Notes under the pieces: model-generated
The model's input: the letters and a program-made list of their open reading frames with translations, nothing else
Told to the model about the DNA's origin: nothing
The model's database searches: none
NCBI RefSeq assembly: GCF_005048855.1
Contig: NZ_SUME01000008.1
Location: forward strand, 1-64,000
Length of the DNA stretch: 64,000 nt
Origin: Sphingobacterium olei
GTDB lineage: Bacteria > Bacteroidota > Bacteroidia > Sphingobacteriales > Sphingobacteriaceae
Direction of reading: 5' to 3'
Part shown: one piece after another, positions 26,291-34,124 of the stretch
Layout of the letters: every line of letters begins with the position of its first letter
How positions within the stretch are numbered: position 1 is the first letter of the stretch
Translations under genes and position numbers: made by a program

Positions 26291-27310
26291 ATGAAGAAAC
26301 ATATCGCTCACTCCATTTTAGAACTCGCCATCGTATCAGAAGGCAGTACATTTAGACAAACATTACAGCAGTCGCTGGAACTGGCTAAAGTGGCAGAGGC
26401 AAATAATTATAAACGTTATTGGTTTGCCGAACATCATAATTCGGCTTCGGTAGGCAGCAGTGCCACTTCGCTACTCATACTTTATGTAGCCGAAAACACC
26501 AGTACAATAAGAGTAGGGTCGGGTGGCATTATGCTACCCAATCATTCTCCTTTAATCATTGCGGAGCAATTTGGAACATTGGCGCATCTTTATCCAAACC
26601 GGATTGATCTAGGTCTGGGAAGAGCGCCAGGTACAGATACGCTGACGGCTCAAGAAATCCGATCGGACTTTATGAAAGCAGCGCACTCTTTTCCTGCGGA
26701 AATTGAGAAAATTGAGCATTACTTTTCAAATTCTAACAGCACAGGGAAGGTTAGAGCACCGATCGCAGAAGATGCCGATGTTCCTATTTACATCTTGGGA
26801 TCGAGTACAGATAGTGCGCATCTAGCTGCTCGAAAAGGATTGCCTTATGCATTTGCAAGCCATTTTGCCACAGATCACTTAATGTCGGCATTAAAAATCT
26901 ATCGGGATGAGTTTCAACCTTCTGAAATGATGGAAAAACCTTACACGATTGCGGGTGTCAATGTGATTATTGCTGAAACGGATGAAGAAGCACAAAAATT
27001 GTTTACATCAGTGATCAGGATGTTTTTGGGTATTTTGACTGGAAATTCTCAGCCGCTGCATCCACCAACAGAAATGACGGATGATTTGCAGGATATTTTC
27101 CATCATCCAAGTGTACATAAGATGCTTAAATATTCCTTTGTGGGGACTAAGGAAACCGTAAAAGAACAGACGAAAGCGTTTCTGGAACAAACGCAAGTGG
27201 ATGAACTGATCGTTGTATCGACGATTTATGATTTTAAGGATCGAATCAAGTCGACAGAATTGTTTGCTGAAGTAATGAAAGAAATCAATGCGGTCGATAG
27301 CGTTATCTAA
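26291..27310 (+). CDS. LLM flavin-dependent oxidoreductase (luciferase-like, single component)
   Basis: A 339-residue bacterial-luciferase-family protein. LAKVAEANNYKRYWFAEHHN (about 30-50) is the signature of the MsnO8-like group, followed by ENTSTIRVGSGGIMLPNHSP, IDLGLGRAPGTDTLT and the substrate-loop PIYILGSSTDSA. Function: FMN-linked oxidation, substrate unknown. A TAACTTTG -7 box lies at 26,206-26,213, so it may be separately transcribed; its -33 partner is poor. Confidence 0.88.
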   Translation: MKKHIAHSILELAIVSEGSTFRQTLQQSLELAKVAEANNYKRYWFAEHHNSASVGSSATSLLILYVAENTSTIRVGSGGIMLPNHSPLIIAEQFGTLAHLYPNRIDLGLGRAPGTDTLTAQEIRSDFMKAAHSFPAEIEKIEHYFSNSNSTGKVRAPIAEDADVPIYILGSSTDSAHLAARKGLPYAFASHFATDHLMSALKIYRDEFQPSEMMEKPYTIAGVNVIIAETDEEAQKLFTSVIRMFLGILTGNSQPLHPPTEMTDDLQDIFHHPSVHKMLKYSFVGTKETVKEQTKAFLEQTQVDELIVVSTIYDFKDRIKSTELFAEVMKEINAVDSVI

Positions 27311-27351
27311 AATTAACGTAACCGGCTCATCAGTATAGTAAAATTAAAACA

Positions 27352-27699
27352 ATGGCACAAAAAAAAGTTCACTGTGACTGTCTAGAGACTATAAAACCAG
27401 TGCGAGATACTTTGGATGTTATCAATGGGAAATGGAAAATACCCATCATCATATCAGTTGGTGTTGGCAATGATCGCTTCACAGATATCCAAGAGAGTAT
27501 ACCCGGAATCTCACCGAAAGTATTGGCGAAAGAACTGAAAGATCTGGAGCAGCATAAACTGCTCAGGAGAATTATTATAGATGAATATCCAGTAAAGATC
27601 TCTTACCAGCTTGAGGAATATGCAGACACGTTGACCCCATTAATTTATGCTCTTAAAGATTGGGGTATTAATCATAGGAAAAAGGTGACGGAGAAATGA
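27352..27699 (+). CDS. HxlR-family winged-helix regulator
   Basis: A 115-residue HxlR protein: an N-terminal CDCLETIKPVRDTLDVINGK segment with two Cys near the start, then a winged helix (RFTDIQESIPGISPKVLAKE, LRRIIIDEYPVKISYQLEEY). HxlR members often sense electrophiles or formaldehyde through such an N-terminal Cys and repress oxidoreductase genes. The Cys pair and the flanking reductase genes support this. Located 41 bp after the monooxygenase gene, likely in the same transcript and autoregulating through the 24.8-kb sites. Confidence 0.88.
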   Translation: MAQKKVHCDCLETIKPVRDTLDVINGKWKIPIIISVGVGNDRFTDIQESIPGISPKVLAKELKDLEQHKLLRRIIIDEYPVKISYQLEEYADTLTPLIYALKDWGINHRKKVTEK

Positions 27700-27753
27700 T
27701 CATTTGTTTTCCTGACAATTTAGCTCAATCGAGGATGCATTTACGAAATAAAC

Positions 27754-28236
27754 TTAGGAAGTATTTTTCCAACGAATTTTGATTGCAGACAATGTTGGAA
27801 GTTCTAAACGCTGTTCCTTTACGATGTTGAAGCCCTGCTTTAAGTAAAAGTTTAGTGGCGATAGGTAAAGTTCACCATTAACTTTGATGTCCTGGTTATG
27901 ATCAATCACCCAGCCGCTAAGTATTTCTTCATTAGTTTTTAAATAGCTCATGATTTTGGAACCGATACCCTGCCCTTGAATAGAACTAGAAAGGATTATT
28001 GCAAACCATTTTTCTTGATCTCTGATGAACTTTGTTGCCCATCCAACAATTTCCTTGTTTAATTGAACAAGAATATGCGTGGGACTTTCTAACCCATTGA
28101 TATAGGTCTCAAAATCTTCTACCGCGTCGTAGGCTAATTTAGCTGGGTACTCACCATTCCAAAGTTTCATAACGCTCTCTTCCTCACCAGGAGAAAGTGA
28201 ATTGGTAAAGGAAAACCTTAAATGACTATTATTCAT
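27754..28236 (-). CDS. GNAT-family acetyltransferase
   Basis: A 160-residue GNAT protein. The acetyl-CoA loop is seen as IILSSSIQGQGIGSKIMSYL (Q/RxxGxG/A), preceded by ILVQLNKEIVGWATKF and followed by FYLKQGFNIVKE, the C-terminal block where substrates bind. Target unknown. It is convergent to the HxlR gene and lies downstream of the ASCH gene on the same strand. Confidence 0.82.
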   Translation of the reverse strand: MNNSHLRFSFTNSLSPGEEESVMKLWNGEYPAKLAYDAVEDFETYINGLESPTHILVQLNKEIVGWATKFIRDQEKWFAIILSSSIQGQGIGSKIMSYLKTNEEILSGWVIDHNQDIKVNGELYLSPLNFYLKQGFNIVKEQRLELPTLSAIKIRWKNTS

Positions 28237-28287
28237 CGAATAAATCCTTTCTCATCTGAGTAAGTTCCCTCTCTAATTTATCAATCA

Positions 28288-28770
28288 TCATTTGCGGATT
28301 ATTTGAGATATAGGTTGTTTCTTCGGCCAAATTGTCTCAAAGTATTCGCAGACCAGCTCCATATCGAGAGTTGGTTGCAAACTATGATCACTGAGTTCTC
28401 GTGTGTAGTAATCCCAATGAACCTTTTGCCAATAGCCTAAGCTTCTGTCTCCTTCACCCTCAATGAAAGCATATTCCGCTGTGATATCTTCAAACTTTAC
28501 AATCTCCACTTTAACTGTTTTGATGATTGCCTCGGGAGTTCCATGCCAATCGGTCACGATAGCCAGATCTCCGTTTGTAGGTAGTTTTTCTTCGTGGATT
28601 TGCAACCAGGATAAGGAATGTGTGGTAGCTTGTTTAATACCTTTGTTTACGAGGTCAGCACATTCATTTGTATCCTTTTCGTTATCACAAAAGTAATAAG
28701 ATGGTGGCATTTCTACACCACTATATTCCGGCATTTCATTTTGAAATTCTTTCCAAAAACTATCTATCAT
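28288..28770 (-). CDS. ASCH-domain protein
   Basis: A 160-residue protein with the ASCH fold: ADLVNKGIKQATTHSLSW (about 38-55), GDLAIVTDWHGTPEAIIKTV, and EGEGDRSLGYWQKVHWDYY. ASCH proteins are PUA-like and bind RNA or nucleosides; some hydrolyse N4-acetylcytidine. The conserved Lys and Glu are present (GIKQATT, FIEGEGD), so hydrolase activity is possible but unproven. The GNAT gene follows 51 bp downstream. Confidence 0.82.
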   Translation of the reverse strand: MIDSFWKEFQNEMPEYSGVEMPPSYYFCDNEKDTNECADLVNKGIKQATTHSLSWLQIHEEKLPTNGDLAIVTDWHGTPEAIIKTVKVEIVKFEDITAEYAFIEGEGDRSLGYWQKVHWDYYTRELSDHSLQPTLDMELVCEYFETIWPKKQPISQIIRK

Positions 28771-28898
28771 ATTTCTTCAATTAACCTATGATCTATCGCA
28801 ATTTACAAAATAAAGTTAGGAAATATGTGACCATTTTGACCCATTACCGCCATTTACTATTCTGCTATAAACTGAGGATAATAAGATAAAATAGTATC

Positions 28899-28959
28899 AT
28901 TACCTTTTGTGGTACGATAAGACCTAAAAATTGGGTCTTACCGTACCACAAAAGGTAAT
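28899..28959. repeat. 26-bp near-perfect inverted repeat
   Basis: Arms at 28,899-28,924 and 28,934-28,959 match over 26 bp with one mismatch, separated by a 9-nt AT-rich loop. The arms begin ATTACCTTTTGTGGTACG. It lies in the divergent region between the ASCH gene and the DUF6922-like gene, 75 bp upstream of the latter. It may be a strong hairpin in either transcript, an operator, or a remnant of a mobile element; no flanking direct repeat was found. Confidence 0.8.
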
Positions 28960-29034
28960 CGCAAGTCCGTTAAATAGATGGTTTGTACCCAAATTTATTT
29001 TCTTTTGTTTTTAATATGCTGTAAATTTGTATAA

Positions 29035-29319
29035 ATGAACGCAATAAAGGATATATCCCAAATCTTTCTCAAATACTTATTTTGGGATGTCGATCCAAAG
29101 AATTTAGATATTCAGGATGACAGGGATTTTATTATCCCTAGAGCGCTAATTGCTACAACTGCAGAAACGTTTGTTAAAGATATCCAACCCTTGGAACAGC
29201 TTTATAGTAAAACCCAAATTGTTAAAGAATTACAAAAAACAAAAGAACGCATTAGTAATGAGGTCTGTAAACTTGTTGCTCGTCGTTATCATGTCAGGCA
29301 ATTTTTACGTTATCAATAA
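29035..29319 (+). CDS. DUF6922-like partner of AbiEii toxin
   Basis: A 94-residue protein. FLKYLFWDVDPKNLD (about 11-25), FIIPRALIATTAETFVKDI and KERISNEVCKLVARRYHVRQF match the small DUF6922 proteins that precede AbiEii-type nucleotidyltransferase genes in Bacteroidota and are thought to act as antitoxin or partner. It looks intact. Its stop overlaps the ATG of the broken toxin-like gene by one base (TAATG), so the pair was once translationally coupled. Confidence 0.75.
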   Translation: MNAIKDISQIFLKYLFWDVDPKNLDIQDDRDFIIPRALIATTAETFVKDIQPLEQLYSKTQIVKELQKTKERISNEVCKLVARRYHVRQFLRYQ

Positions 29320-29505
29320 TGTCTGCTATTTTTCCAGGTCTGTTAAAGACTATTCGTGAATTACAATCTTTTAAAAGTTTTGAGGGGTCTGCTTTTAAAT
29401 GGTGGCACTAACTTAGCGATCCGATATAATCATCGGATATCCACGGATATCGACATCTTTTTTCCTCATATTATCGGAAAAGCAGGTTCCCTTAAGATAT
29501 TGTAA
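29319..29505 (+). pseudogene. Frameshifted, truncated AbiEii-like nucleotidyltransferase
   Basis: The frame opens MSAIFPGLLKTIRELQSFKS and stops at TAA 29,409-29,411 after WWH. Removing one T from the run at 29,393-29,396 restores LNGGTNLAIRYNHRISTDID followed by IFFPHIIGK, the GG...D-x-D motif of AbiEii/NTase-like toxins. Even the repaired frame ends at 29,505, about 60 codons in, against more than 200 in family members. The toxin half of a type IV-like pair is thus inactivated while the DUF6922 partner survives. Confidence 0.85.
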
Positions 29506-29810
29506 AGCGAAAAGCAATATTAGCCATTCCATAAAAGTTGCGCAAAGGCTAGTGTCGGAGTTAAAGCGTTCCGAATTAGCACAATATGCTTCTTTGTAGA
29601 GTTTTTAAACTTTGGGAGTGTTGGAGCTAGTGTCGGAGCTTATATATGCATATTCCACAAGAAAATTAAAGTGAATTCTGGGATCGTATGCAAACCTCCT
29701 GTGATTTTTATAGCCTATTAACAAAAATGGAAGTCACGGCGTTCATGGCCGTTAATCGTACTGTGTATAAACTTAATAGAAGGTTTTTTCGCAAGTAACC
29801 AAGTTGGTAA
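29506..29810. other. Non-coding remnant region
   Basis: No open frame. The motif AGTGTCGGAG occurs twice (near 29,551 and 29,630). The stretch may be residual sequence from the deleted toxin gene and other decayed genes. Confidence 0.35.
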
Positions 29811-30050
29811 CTAGCTTCGACGAAAGTCCTTTTCTAAACAATAGTTTCTTCCAACTATGCTTTCCATTAGGATAAAACCTCTATCCGGATCCGTATAGGC
29901 ATGTAGAATACGGCTAAAGTTCTTAGGCGCATTCTTTCGATCAACCTTTTTCACGAATAATCTGCAGGTCTTTATCTATCATCACAACGGCAACTTTCAA
30001 GACGGTTCTATTTTTCTCTGTATGCCCGATATATGTTGCCTCTTCCTTTT
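29811..30050 (-). pseudogene. Decayed CDS of unknown family, cut by the ssrA-end copy B
   Basis: On the minus strand two frames join at a T5 run (29,947-29,951): ATYIGHTEKNRTVLKVAVVM then DKDLQIIREK, and after a one-base shift VDRKNAPKNFSRILHAYTDP, DRGFILMESIVGRNYCLEKD and a TAG stop at 29,811. The text is protein-like throughout and the frames are continuous if one base is removed. The 5' part is missing because copy B begins at about 30,050. I do not recognise the family. Confidence 0.5.
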
Positions 30051-30051
30051 A

Positions 30052-30133
30052 TTGAGCTTTTATTTTGTGGAGCCGGAGGGTGTACTGAAAGGCAACCTTA
30101 AGTCGTGTAGTTGTCTTAAGCCAATGATTCAAA
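30052..30133 (-). repeat. ssrA 3'-end copy B (internal att-like site)
   Basis: Positions 30,052-30,080 match the ssrA end (TTGAGCTTTTATTTTGTGGA then GCCGGAGGG) with one difference, and match copy A exactly. From 30,081 it runs parallel with copy A for about 50 bp to the last codons of the GNAT gene. It splits the island into 20.6-30.05 kb and 30.1-37.05 kb parts. Confidence 0.72.
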
Positions 30134-30664
30134 GTCATAAGATTGTTTGTCTATCCTGTACCAATTACAGTTTACGGCATCAAGGTCAAACACTTCAATG
30201 AAGGCAAAACCAACCTTAGTCAAAATCTTGTTTGATCCATTATTCAGACAATCTGCGATGGCATACATTTCGTCTAACCCTAACTCCTTAAAACCATAAT
30301 CAAGTGAAGCTATTGCTGCTTCAGTCGCAAAACCTTTTCCCCAGTAACGTCTAATTAACCGATAGCCAAGATCATAATAATCCCTGTGTCCATTCGTTTC
30401 TTCCGTGATATACTTCAGCCCTGCCCATCCCATAAACTCATTCTTTTGCTTATCGATTACTGCCCACCTTCCGATACCGTGTTTAAAGTATTGTTTTCTA
30501 ATAAAGTCGATAATAGCCGCGACCTGCCCCTTATCTTTTATCGGATTGTTTCCTAAATATTTATGCACTTCCGGATCGGAGTCCAATTCGAACATGCCAT
30601 CAATATCTGTCGGTACTATTTCTCTTAAAATTAAACGTTCTGTTTCTGCATATATTTTCATCAT
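30116..30664 (-). CDS. RimJ/RimL-type GNAT acetyltransferase
   Basis: A 182-residue GNAT protein with ETERLILREIVPTDIDGMFE at the start, LGYRLIRRYWGKGFATEAAI as the acetyl-CoA block (RRYWGKGFA), and a C-terminal IADCLNNGSNKILTKVGFAF, the pattern of ribosomal-protein N-acetyltransferase relatives. Target unknown. The last codons sit inside the copy B repeat and a homologous C-terminal end (FESLA) persists at copy A, implying a second, lost copy of this gene. Confidence 0.88.
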   Translation of the reverse strand: MMKIYAETERLILREIVPTDIDGMFELDSDPEVHKYLGNNPIKDKGQVAAIIDFIRKQYFKHGIGRWAVIDKQKNEFMGWAGLKYITEETNGHRDYYDLGYRLIRRYWGKGFATEAAIASLDYGFKELGLDEMYAIADCLNNGSNKILTKVGFAFIEVFDLDAVNCNWYRIDKQSYDFESLA

Positions 30665-30672
30665 TACATTGA

Positions 30673-30927
30673 TTAGTATTCTATATTGTCGCTATTATCT
30701 CGTCCATTTTTAGACGTTTTACAACAGTGCCTGTATTCTCCCAGGTTTCGTTTAAGACTTCTTCTAAGAGCTATAGTAGTGCCTGGTAGCTTTTTACCAT
30801 CTTGTTGTATTTTCAAGAATTCTGTATCACTTAAAAATTCGTTAATACTACGATAGCAGTACTTACTAATCAGCCAATTAATATGCTGCAAAATGAATTG
30901 CTTCGGCCGATCCTTGGAGATATACAT
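30673..30927 (-). CDS. Possible small hypothetical protein
   Basis: An 84-codon frame 8 bp upstream of the GNAT gene. RPKQFILQHINWLISKYCYR and SINEFLSDTEFLKIQQDGKK are plausible protein text and basic helices occur near the end (ALRRSLKRNLGE). No family recognised; it could equally be a decayed fragment. Confidence 0.3.
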   Translation of the reverse strand: MYISKDRPKQFILQHINWLISKYCYRSINEFLSDTEFLKIQQDGKKLPGTTIALRRSLKRNLGEYRHCCKTSKNGRDNSDNIEY

Positions 30928-31135
30928 TTGTGGTAATATGTGGATTCATTAAGTATAAACAAAGCATCCTCACCGAATTGGGCTTACCAAGCTATTATAC
31001 CGTCGGGGCTGATCTGTATACCAAATTCTGTTCGGTAATCTCTTATTAAATGGTGTATACTTATTGCCTATTTTTCGATCACTCTTGGTTAGGAAGAAAG
31101 TAAGTAATATAGTCATCTAACTCTTAATAAACGGA

Positions 31136-31552
31136 TTATTCCCCCTTCAACAACCTCTCCAAATACTCCACCTTAGATTTCTCGGCTTCTAAAAGACGTT
31201 CGTAAAGTTTTTTGTTTTCCTCGTGCGCTTCAATAAGTTTATCAAGAGGATTAAAGGTTGGATGTATATTTATTGCGTTTAGTGTAGACGTGTCGTGGCT
31301 TGTGAAAGTGTTATTAATAATATTTAGCACTTTATCTTCATCAAAATTCTCAATAGCTTCCGGAGTTACACCTAAGATTTCGGCTACCTGAGCCAATAAA
31401 TCAGCTTCGATAGCAGCACTTTTTTCGATATTGGATACCGTCTGCTGACTTACTCCCAATTCAATAGCTAAGGCTTCCTGCTTCATTCCCCGCAGTTCGC
31501 GGATACGGCTGATTTTTCTTCCTATATGATTTGTCGTGTTGGTTGTACTCAT
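31136..31552 (-). CDS. XRE-family HTH regulator with C-terminal coiled coil
   Basis: A 138-residue protein: an N-terminal Cro/C1-type HTH (KISRIRELRGMKQEALAIEL, then GVSQQTVSNIEKSA, residues about 12-65), a linker, and a C-terminal coiled coil (LIEAHEENKKLYERLLEAEK). A TAACTTTG -7 box at 31,565-31,558 stands just before the ATG at 31,552, implying a very short leader. It is divergent from the four-gene operon starting at 31,719 and is its natural candidate regulator. Confidence 0.88.
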   Translation of the reverse strand: MSTTNTTNHIGRKISRIRELRGMKQEALAIELGVSQQTVSNIEKSAAIEADLLAQVAEILGVTPEAIENFDEDKVLNIINNTFTSHDTSTLNAINIHPTFNPLDKLIEAHEENKKLYERLLEAEKSKVEYLERLLKGE

Positions 31553-31718
31553 AAGTTCAAAGTTAACAAATATTCAGCGTTCAAGATACGAAATATCTTC
31601 AGATGGTACAAAACGAATAGCGTTGTAGAATACAAAGGCTGCTGGTTTTATACAAGTTGTTTTGGTTCGGTACGTGGATGACGCTGCGTTCATTTGTGTA
31701 AACCAAAATAAATTTGAT

Positions 31719-32192
31719 ATGAAGAAAAAAAAGAAAGACAGTGTTGTAACAGTAGACATGTATCACAAGTATGCTGAAATCGATGAAATGTATTCCAGTA
31801 AAGTCAGAGAGGTAAAATTGGATATCCCATCAAATCTCAGAATGCTGTGTGCCATATTAGATATCAAGGTCGAGAAACTGTTAAACGATTTTATGTGGAT
31901 GTTAAGCTACTCCCATCATAACTCTGCTACGACTAAACAACGGAAAACAGCAAAAAAATACATTCTTTCCTGCAAATACGGCCAGCCTGTGTATACTAAA
32001 AAGCAAATTAATCAGATGTTTGACGAACTAAAAGCTGACCGAAAAATACGTAAAACAATAGACGGCATGGATCACGAGGACATGAAACTCTTTTGGAAAA
32101 GCAACCACATGTATATGCAGCATTGGTTCAGACGATGGTTTAACAAAAGAGATAGAGCTAAAGGGGATATATCAACACTTAATGAATATTAA
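31719..32192 (+). CDS. Hypothetical protein, first gene of the MNT-HEPN operon
   Basis: A 157-residue protein beginning MKKKKKDSVVTVDMYHKYAE; this ATG (31,719) is preferred to one at 31,662 because the upstream residues are not conserved-looking. Largely helical, with IPSNLRMLCAILDIKVEKLL and a basic, aromatic C-terminus (FWKSNHMYMQHWFRRWFNKR). No signal or membrane segments. Similar small helical proteins occur near XRE regulators in Bacteroidota mobile regions, as far as I recall. Function unknown. Followed after 10 bp by the next gene. Confidence 0.6.
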   Translation: MKKKKKDSVVTVDMYHKYAEIDEMYSSKVREVKLDIPSNLRMLCAILDIKVEKLLNDFMWMLSYSHHNSATTKQRKTAKKYILSCKYGQPVYTKKQINQMFDELKADRKIRKTIDGMDHEDMKLFWKSNHMYMQHWFRRWFNKRDRAKGDISTLNEY

Positions 32193-32202
32193 CTGAAAAA
32201 GC

Positions 32203-32829
32203 ATGAATGATTTTAACAACTTAATTGTACAAACTCGCTGTACGATTAAACTATCACATGGCGAACAACCCTCTTTCTCCATCGACGAAAGCGGAGAAAA
32301 GGCGAATTGGGTAAATATATCTATCCTCAACGATCAATTAGTTGTATACACCAAGCCTGAATATTACGGTTATCTGTTACTACACGATTATTATCCGCAG
32401 ATAACGATCACCTATAAAATCTTGACAGGATTGCAGATGCTAGATAAATGCTTTTTTCGCTCATCAGAGAAACTCACCCTACAAAATATGGGTATAATCG
32501 TAAGAGAAGGAAATCTGAATATAGCCGTAGACGCTTTTTCACTCGATTGTACCGTGCTAAAAAGTGCGTATGCAAAACTGTCGGGCGAGACCATTATCTC
32601 ACGCGTTTTGGCGCACCACAAAAGTATTTATGACGGATCGGAACTGGAAGCTTCCGAAGGAAATATACACGTCCACGACGAGGCTAAGGCCTCTATATGG
32701 TTAGAAGAAAAGCTAGAGTTCGGACGTAGTAAAATGGACTACAGGGGTAATCCGAGAATGAAAATATTGCAGTTAGATGAAGGCTGTGCGTTAAGACAAA
32801 TCAATGTCGGTGATAAAATAAAAATTTAA
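32203..32829 (+). CDS. Hypothetical protein, second gene of the operon
   Basis: A 208-residue cytoplasmic protein of mixed strands and helices (LIVQTRCTIKLSHGEQPSFS, YYGYLLLHDYYPQITITYKI, IHVHDEAKASIWLEEKLEFG). No motif I recognise. It is followed after 11 bp by the third gene, so the four genes form one transcription unit. Confidence 0.6.
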   Translation: MNDFNNLIVQTRCTIKLSHGEQPSFSIDESGEKANWVNISILNDQLVVYTKPEYYGYLLLHDYYPQITITYKILTGLQMLDKCFFRSSEKLTLQNMGIIVREGNLNIAVDAFSLDCTVLKSAYAKLSGETIISRVLAHHKSIYDGSELEASEGNIHVHDEAKASIWLEEKLEFGRSKMDYRGNPRMKILQLDEGCALRQINVGDKIKI

Positions 32830-32840
32830 AATTATCAAAT

Positions 32841-34121
32841 ATGAACAATGCATATTTAAAAAACCCAGAAGATGAGTGGGACATTCGATGGTATCTAATC
32901 GAAGGAGGAATACTTGAATCCATTCAATATGGCACTTATGAATCTTTCAAGAAAAAGCTATGGGACATCCTCGTTATTCTCACATCTCAAAACAATACAG
33001 GAGAAACAAAAGAGGAATACATAATTGATCATTTAGATAACATCATCTTAATGGTTAAGGGGGGACATTATTTTTTACATCATAAAAGACGTTTAACGTA
33101 TGAAGAAGACTGGATAGATATCCAATGGCTACCAAATCCTTACCGCTGTTTAGAAAAATATCGACCTCGCGAAGACGAAAAGCTCAATCATCATTTAGCG
33201 CATTTCGATTATAATTTCACTCAATTAACACGAGAAGAGATTCAAAATTTTGTCATCGCATTTGAGAATTTTTTCTCCGAAATGGATCTGTCGTCTTGGC
33301 TAAACTTGTTAGATGATTGGAAAAGATGTATAAGTGAGAATGAATCCATCTTCGAAAGTGGAGGTGAATACGCAGCTTTAAAAACTTACGAACAGCTCTT
33401 AAAACTACGTGAAGCTTGTTATGTAGCTTACCACTGGGCGGCCATTGATTATCCACCACCAAACAAATACTTGATAGTTGACTACCTTGGAACAGATTAT
33501 ATAAACGGTTATCAAAGTGCCAGTCCTTTAGTAATGACTAGCGATACTTTTTATGAACAAAGCTATAATAACGTTAGACAAAGCATTTTGTATTTGTACC
33601 CCACGTGCCCCTGTGGAAAAGGCGGCATAGTATTGACTGCTCGTGATCTGCGATATACTTTAAGGTGGTTGCTCCAATCCGGATGGATGTTATTACAAAC
33701 AGATTATTTTCCTGAAGACTGGCTTGATCCAGACAAGATTGACTTTTTACGCTGTCCAATACCAGAAGAAGATATAGCAACTTGGAAGCCGAAGAGTTTA
33801 AGCAATAAAAGACAAAAAGACATTCCAAAGGCTTTGTCAAAATTGTTTTATGGCGTTGATGTACGCGAAGAGATATACATGGTTGAAAGCAGAATCATGA
33901 CCTATCTAGAGGGCAAATATTCCGAAAAATATAAAGATTTAGACAAAGAGGAAGTTGCAACAAGAGAAAGACTATTGAAAGTTTTAGATGTGTTAACTCT
34001 AATCGTTTTGGATCTGCGCAAACGTAGAACCAAGAATGAAGGTGTATGCTATCCGCCAATATTCGATCATGATAAGCAGACAGAATTACAAAAAGTTGAA
34101 AATGAAACCGGAAATTTATAA
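32841..34121 (+). CDS. Hypothetical protein, third gene of the operon
   Basis: A 426-residue cytoplasmic protein, not recognised. The first half is acidic and Trp/Tyr-rich (DEWDIRWYLIEGGILESIQY, EEDWIDIQWLPNPYRCLEKY); the middle has helical ENFFSEMDLSSWLNLLDDWK; a CPCGKGG motif near residue 255 could bind metal; the second half is helical (TARDLRYTLRWLLQSGWMLL, LLKVLDVLTLIVLDLRKRR). The gene ends 3 bp before the MNT-HEPN gene. Tight packing suggests it works with that protein. Confidence 0.6.
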   Translation: MNNAYLKNPEDEWDIRWYLIEGGILESIQYGTYESFKKKLWDILVILTSQNNTGETKEEYIIDHLDNIILMVKGGHYFLHHKRRLTYEEDWIDIQWLPNPYRCLEKYRPREDEKLNHHLAHFDYNFTQLTREEIQNFVIAFENFFSEMDLSSWLNLLDDWKRCISENESIFESGGEYAALKTYEQLLKLREACYVAYHWAAIDYPPPNKYLIVDYLGTDYINGYQSASPLVMTSDTFYEQSYNNVRQSILYLYPTCPCGKGGIVLTARDLRYTLRWLLQSGWMLLQTDYFPEDWLDPDKIDFLRCPIPEEDIATWKPKSLSNKRQKDIPKALSKLFYGVDVREEIYMVESRIMTYLEGKYSEKYKDLDKEEVATRERLLKVLDVLTLIVLDLRKRRTKNEGVCYPPIFDHDKQTELQKVENETGNL

Positions 34122-34124
34122 GTT

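Noticed and set aside
28899..28959. Insertion sequence end or miniature element
   Set aside because: Only one hairpin with no flanking target duplication and no second copy in the window; left as an inverted repeat of unknown role.
30928..31135. Short frame reading LTELGLPSYYTVGADLYTKF
   Set aside because: Looks protein-like but is only about 30 codons with no start; it may be a remnant but cannot be supported.
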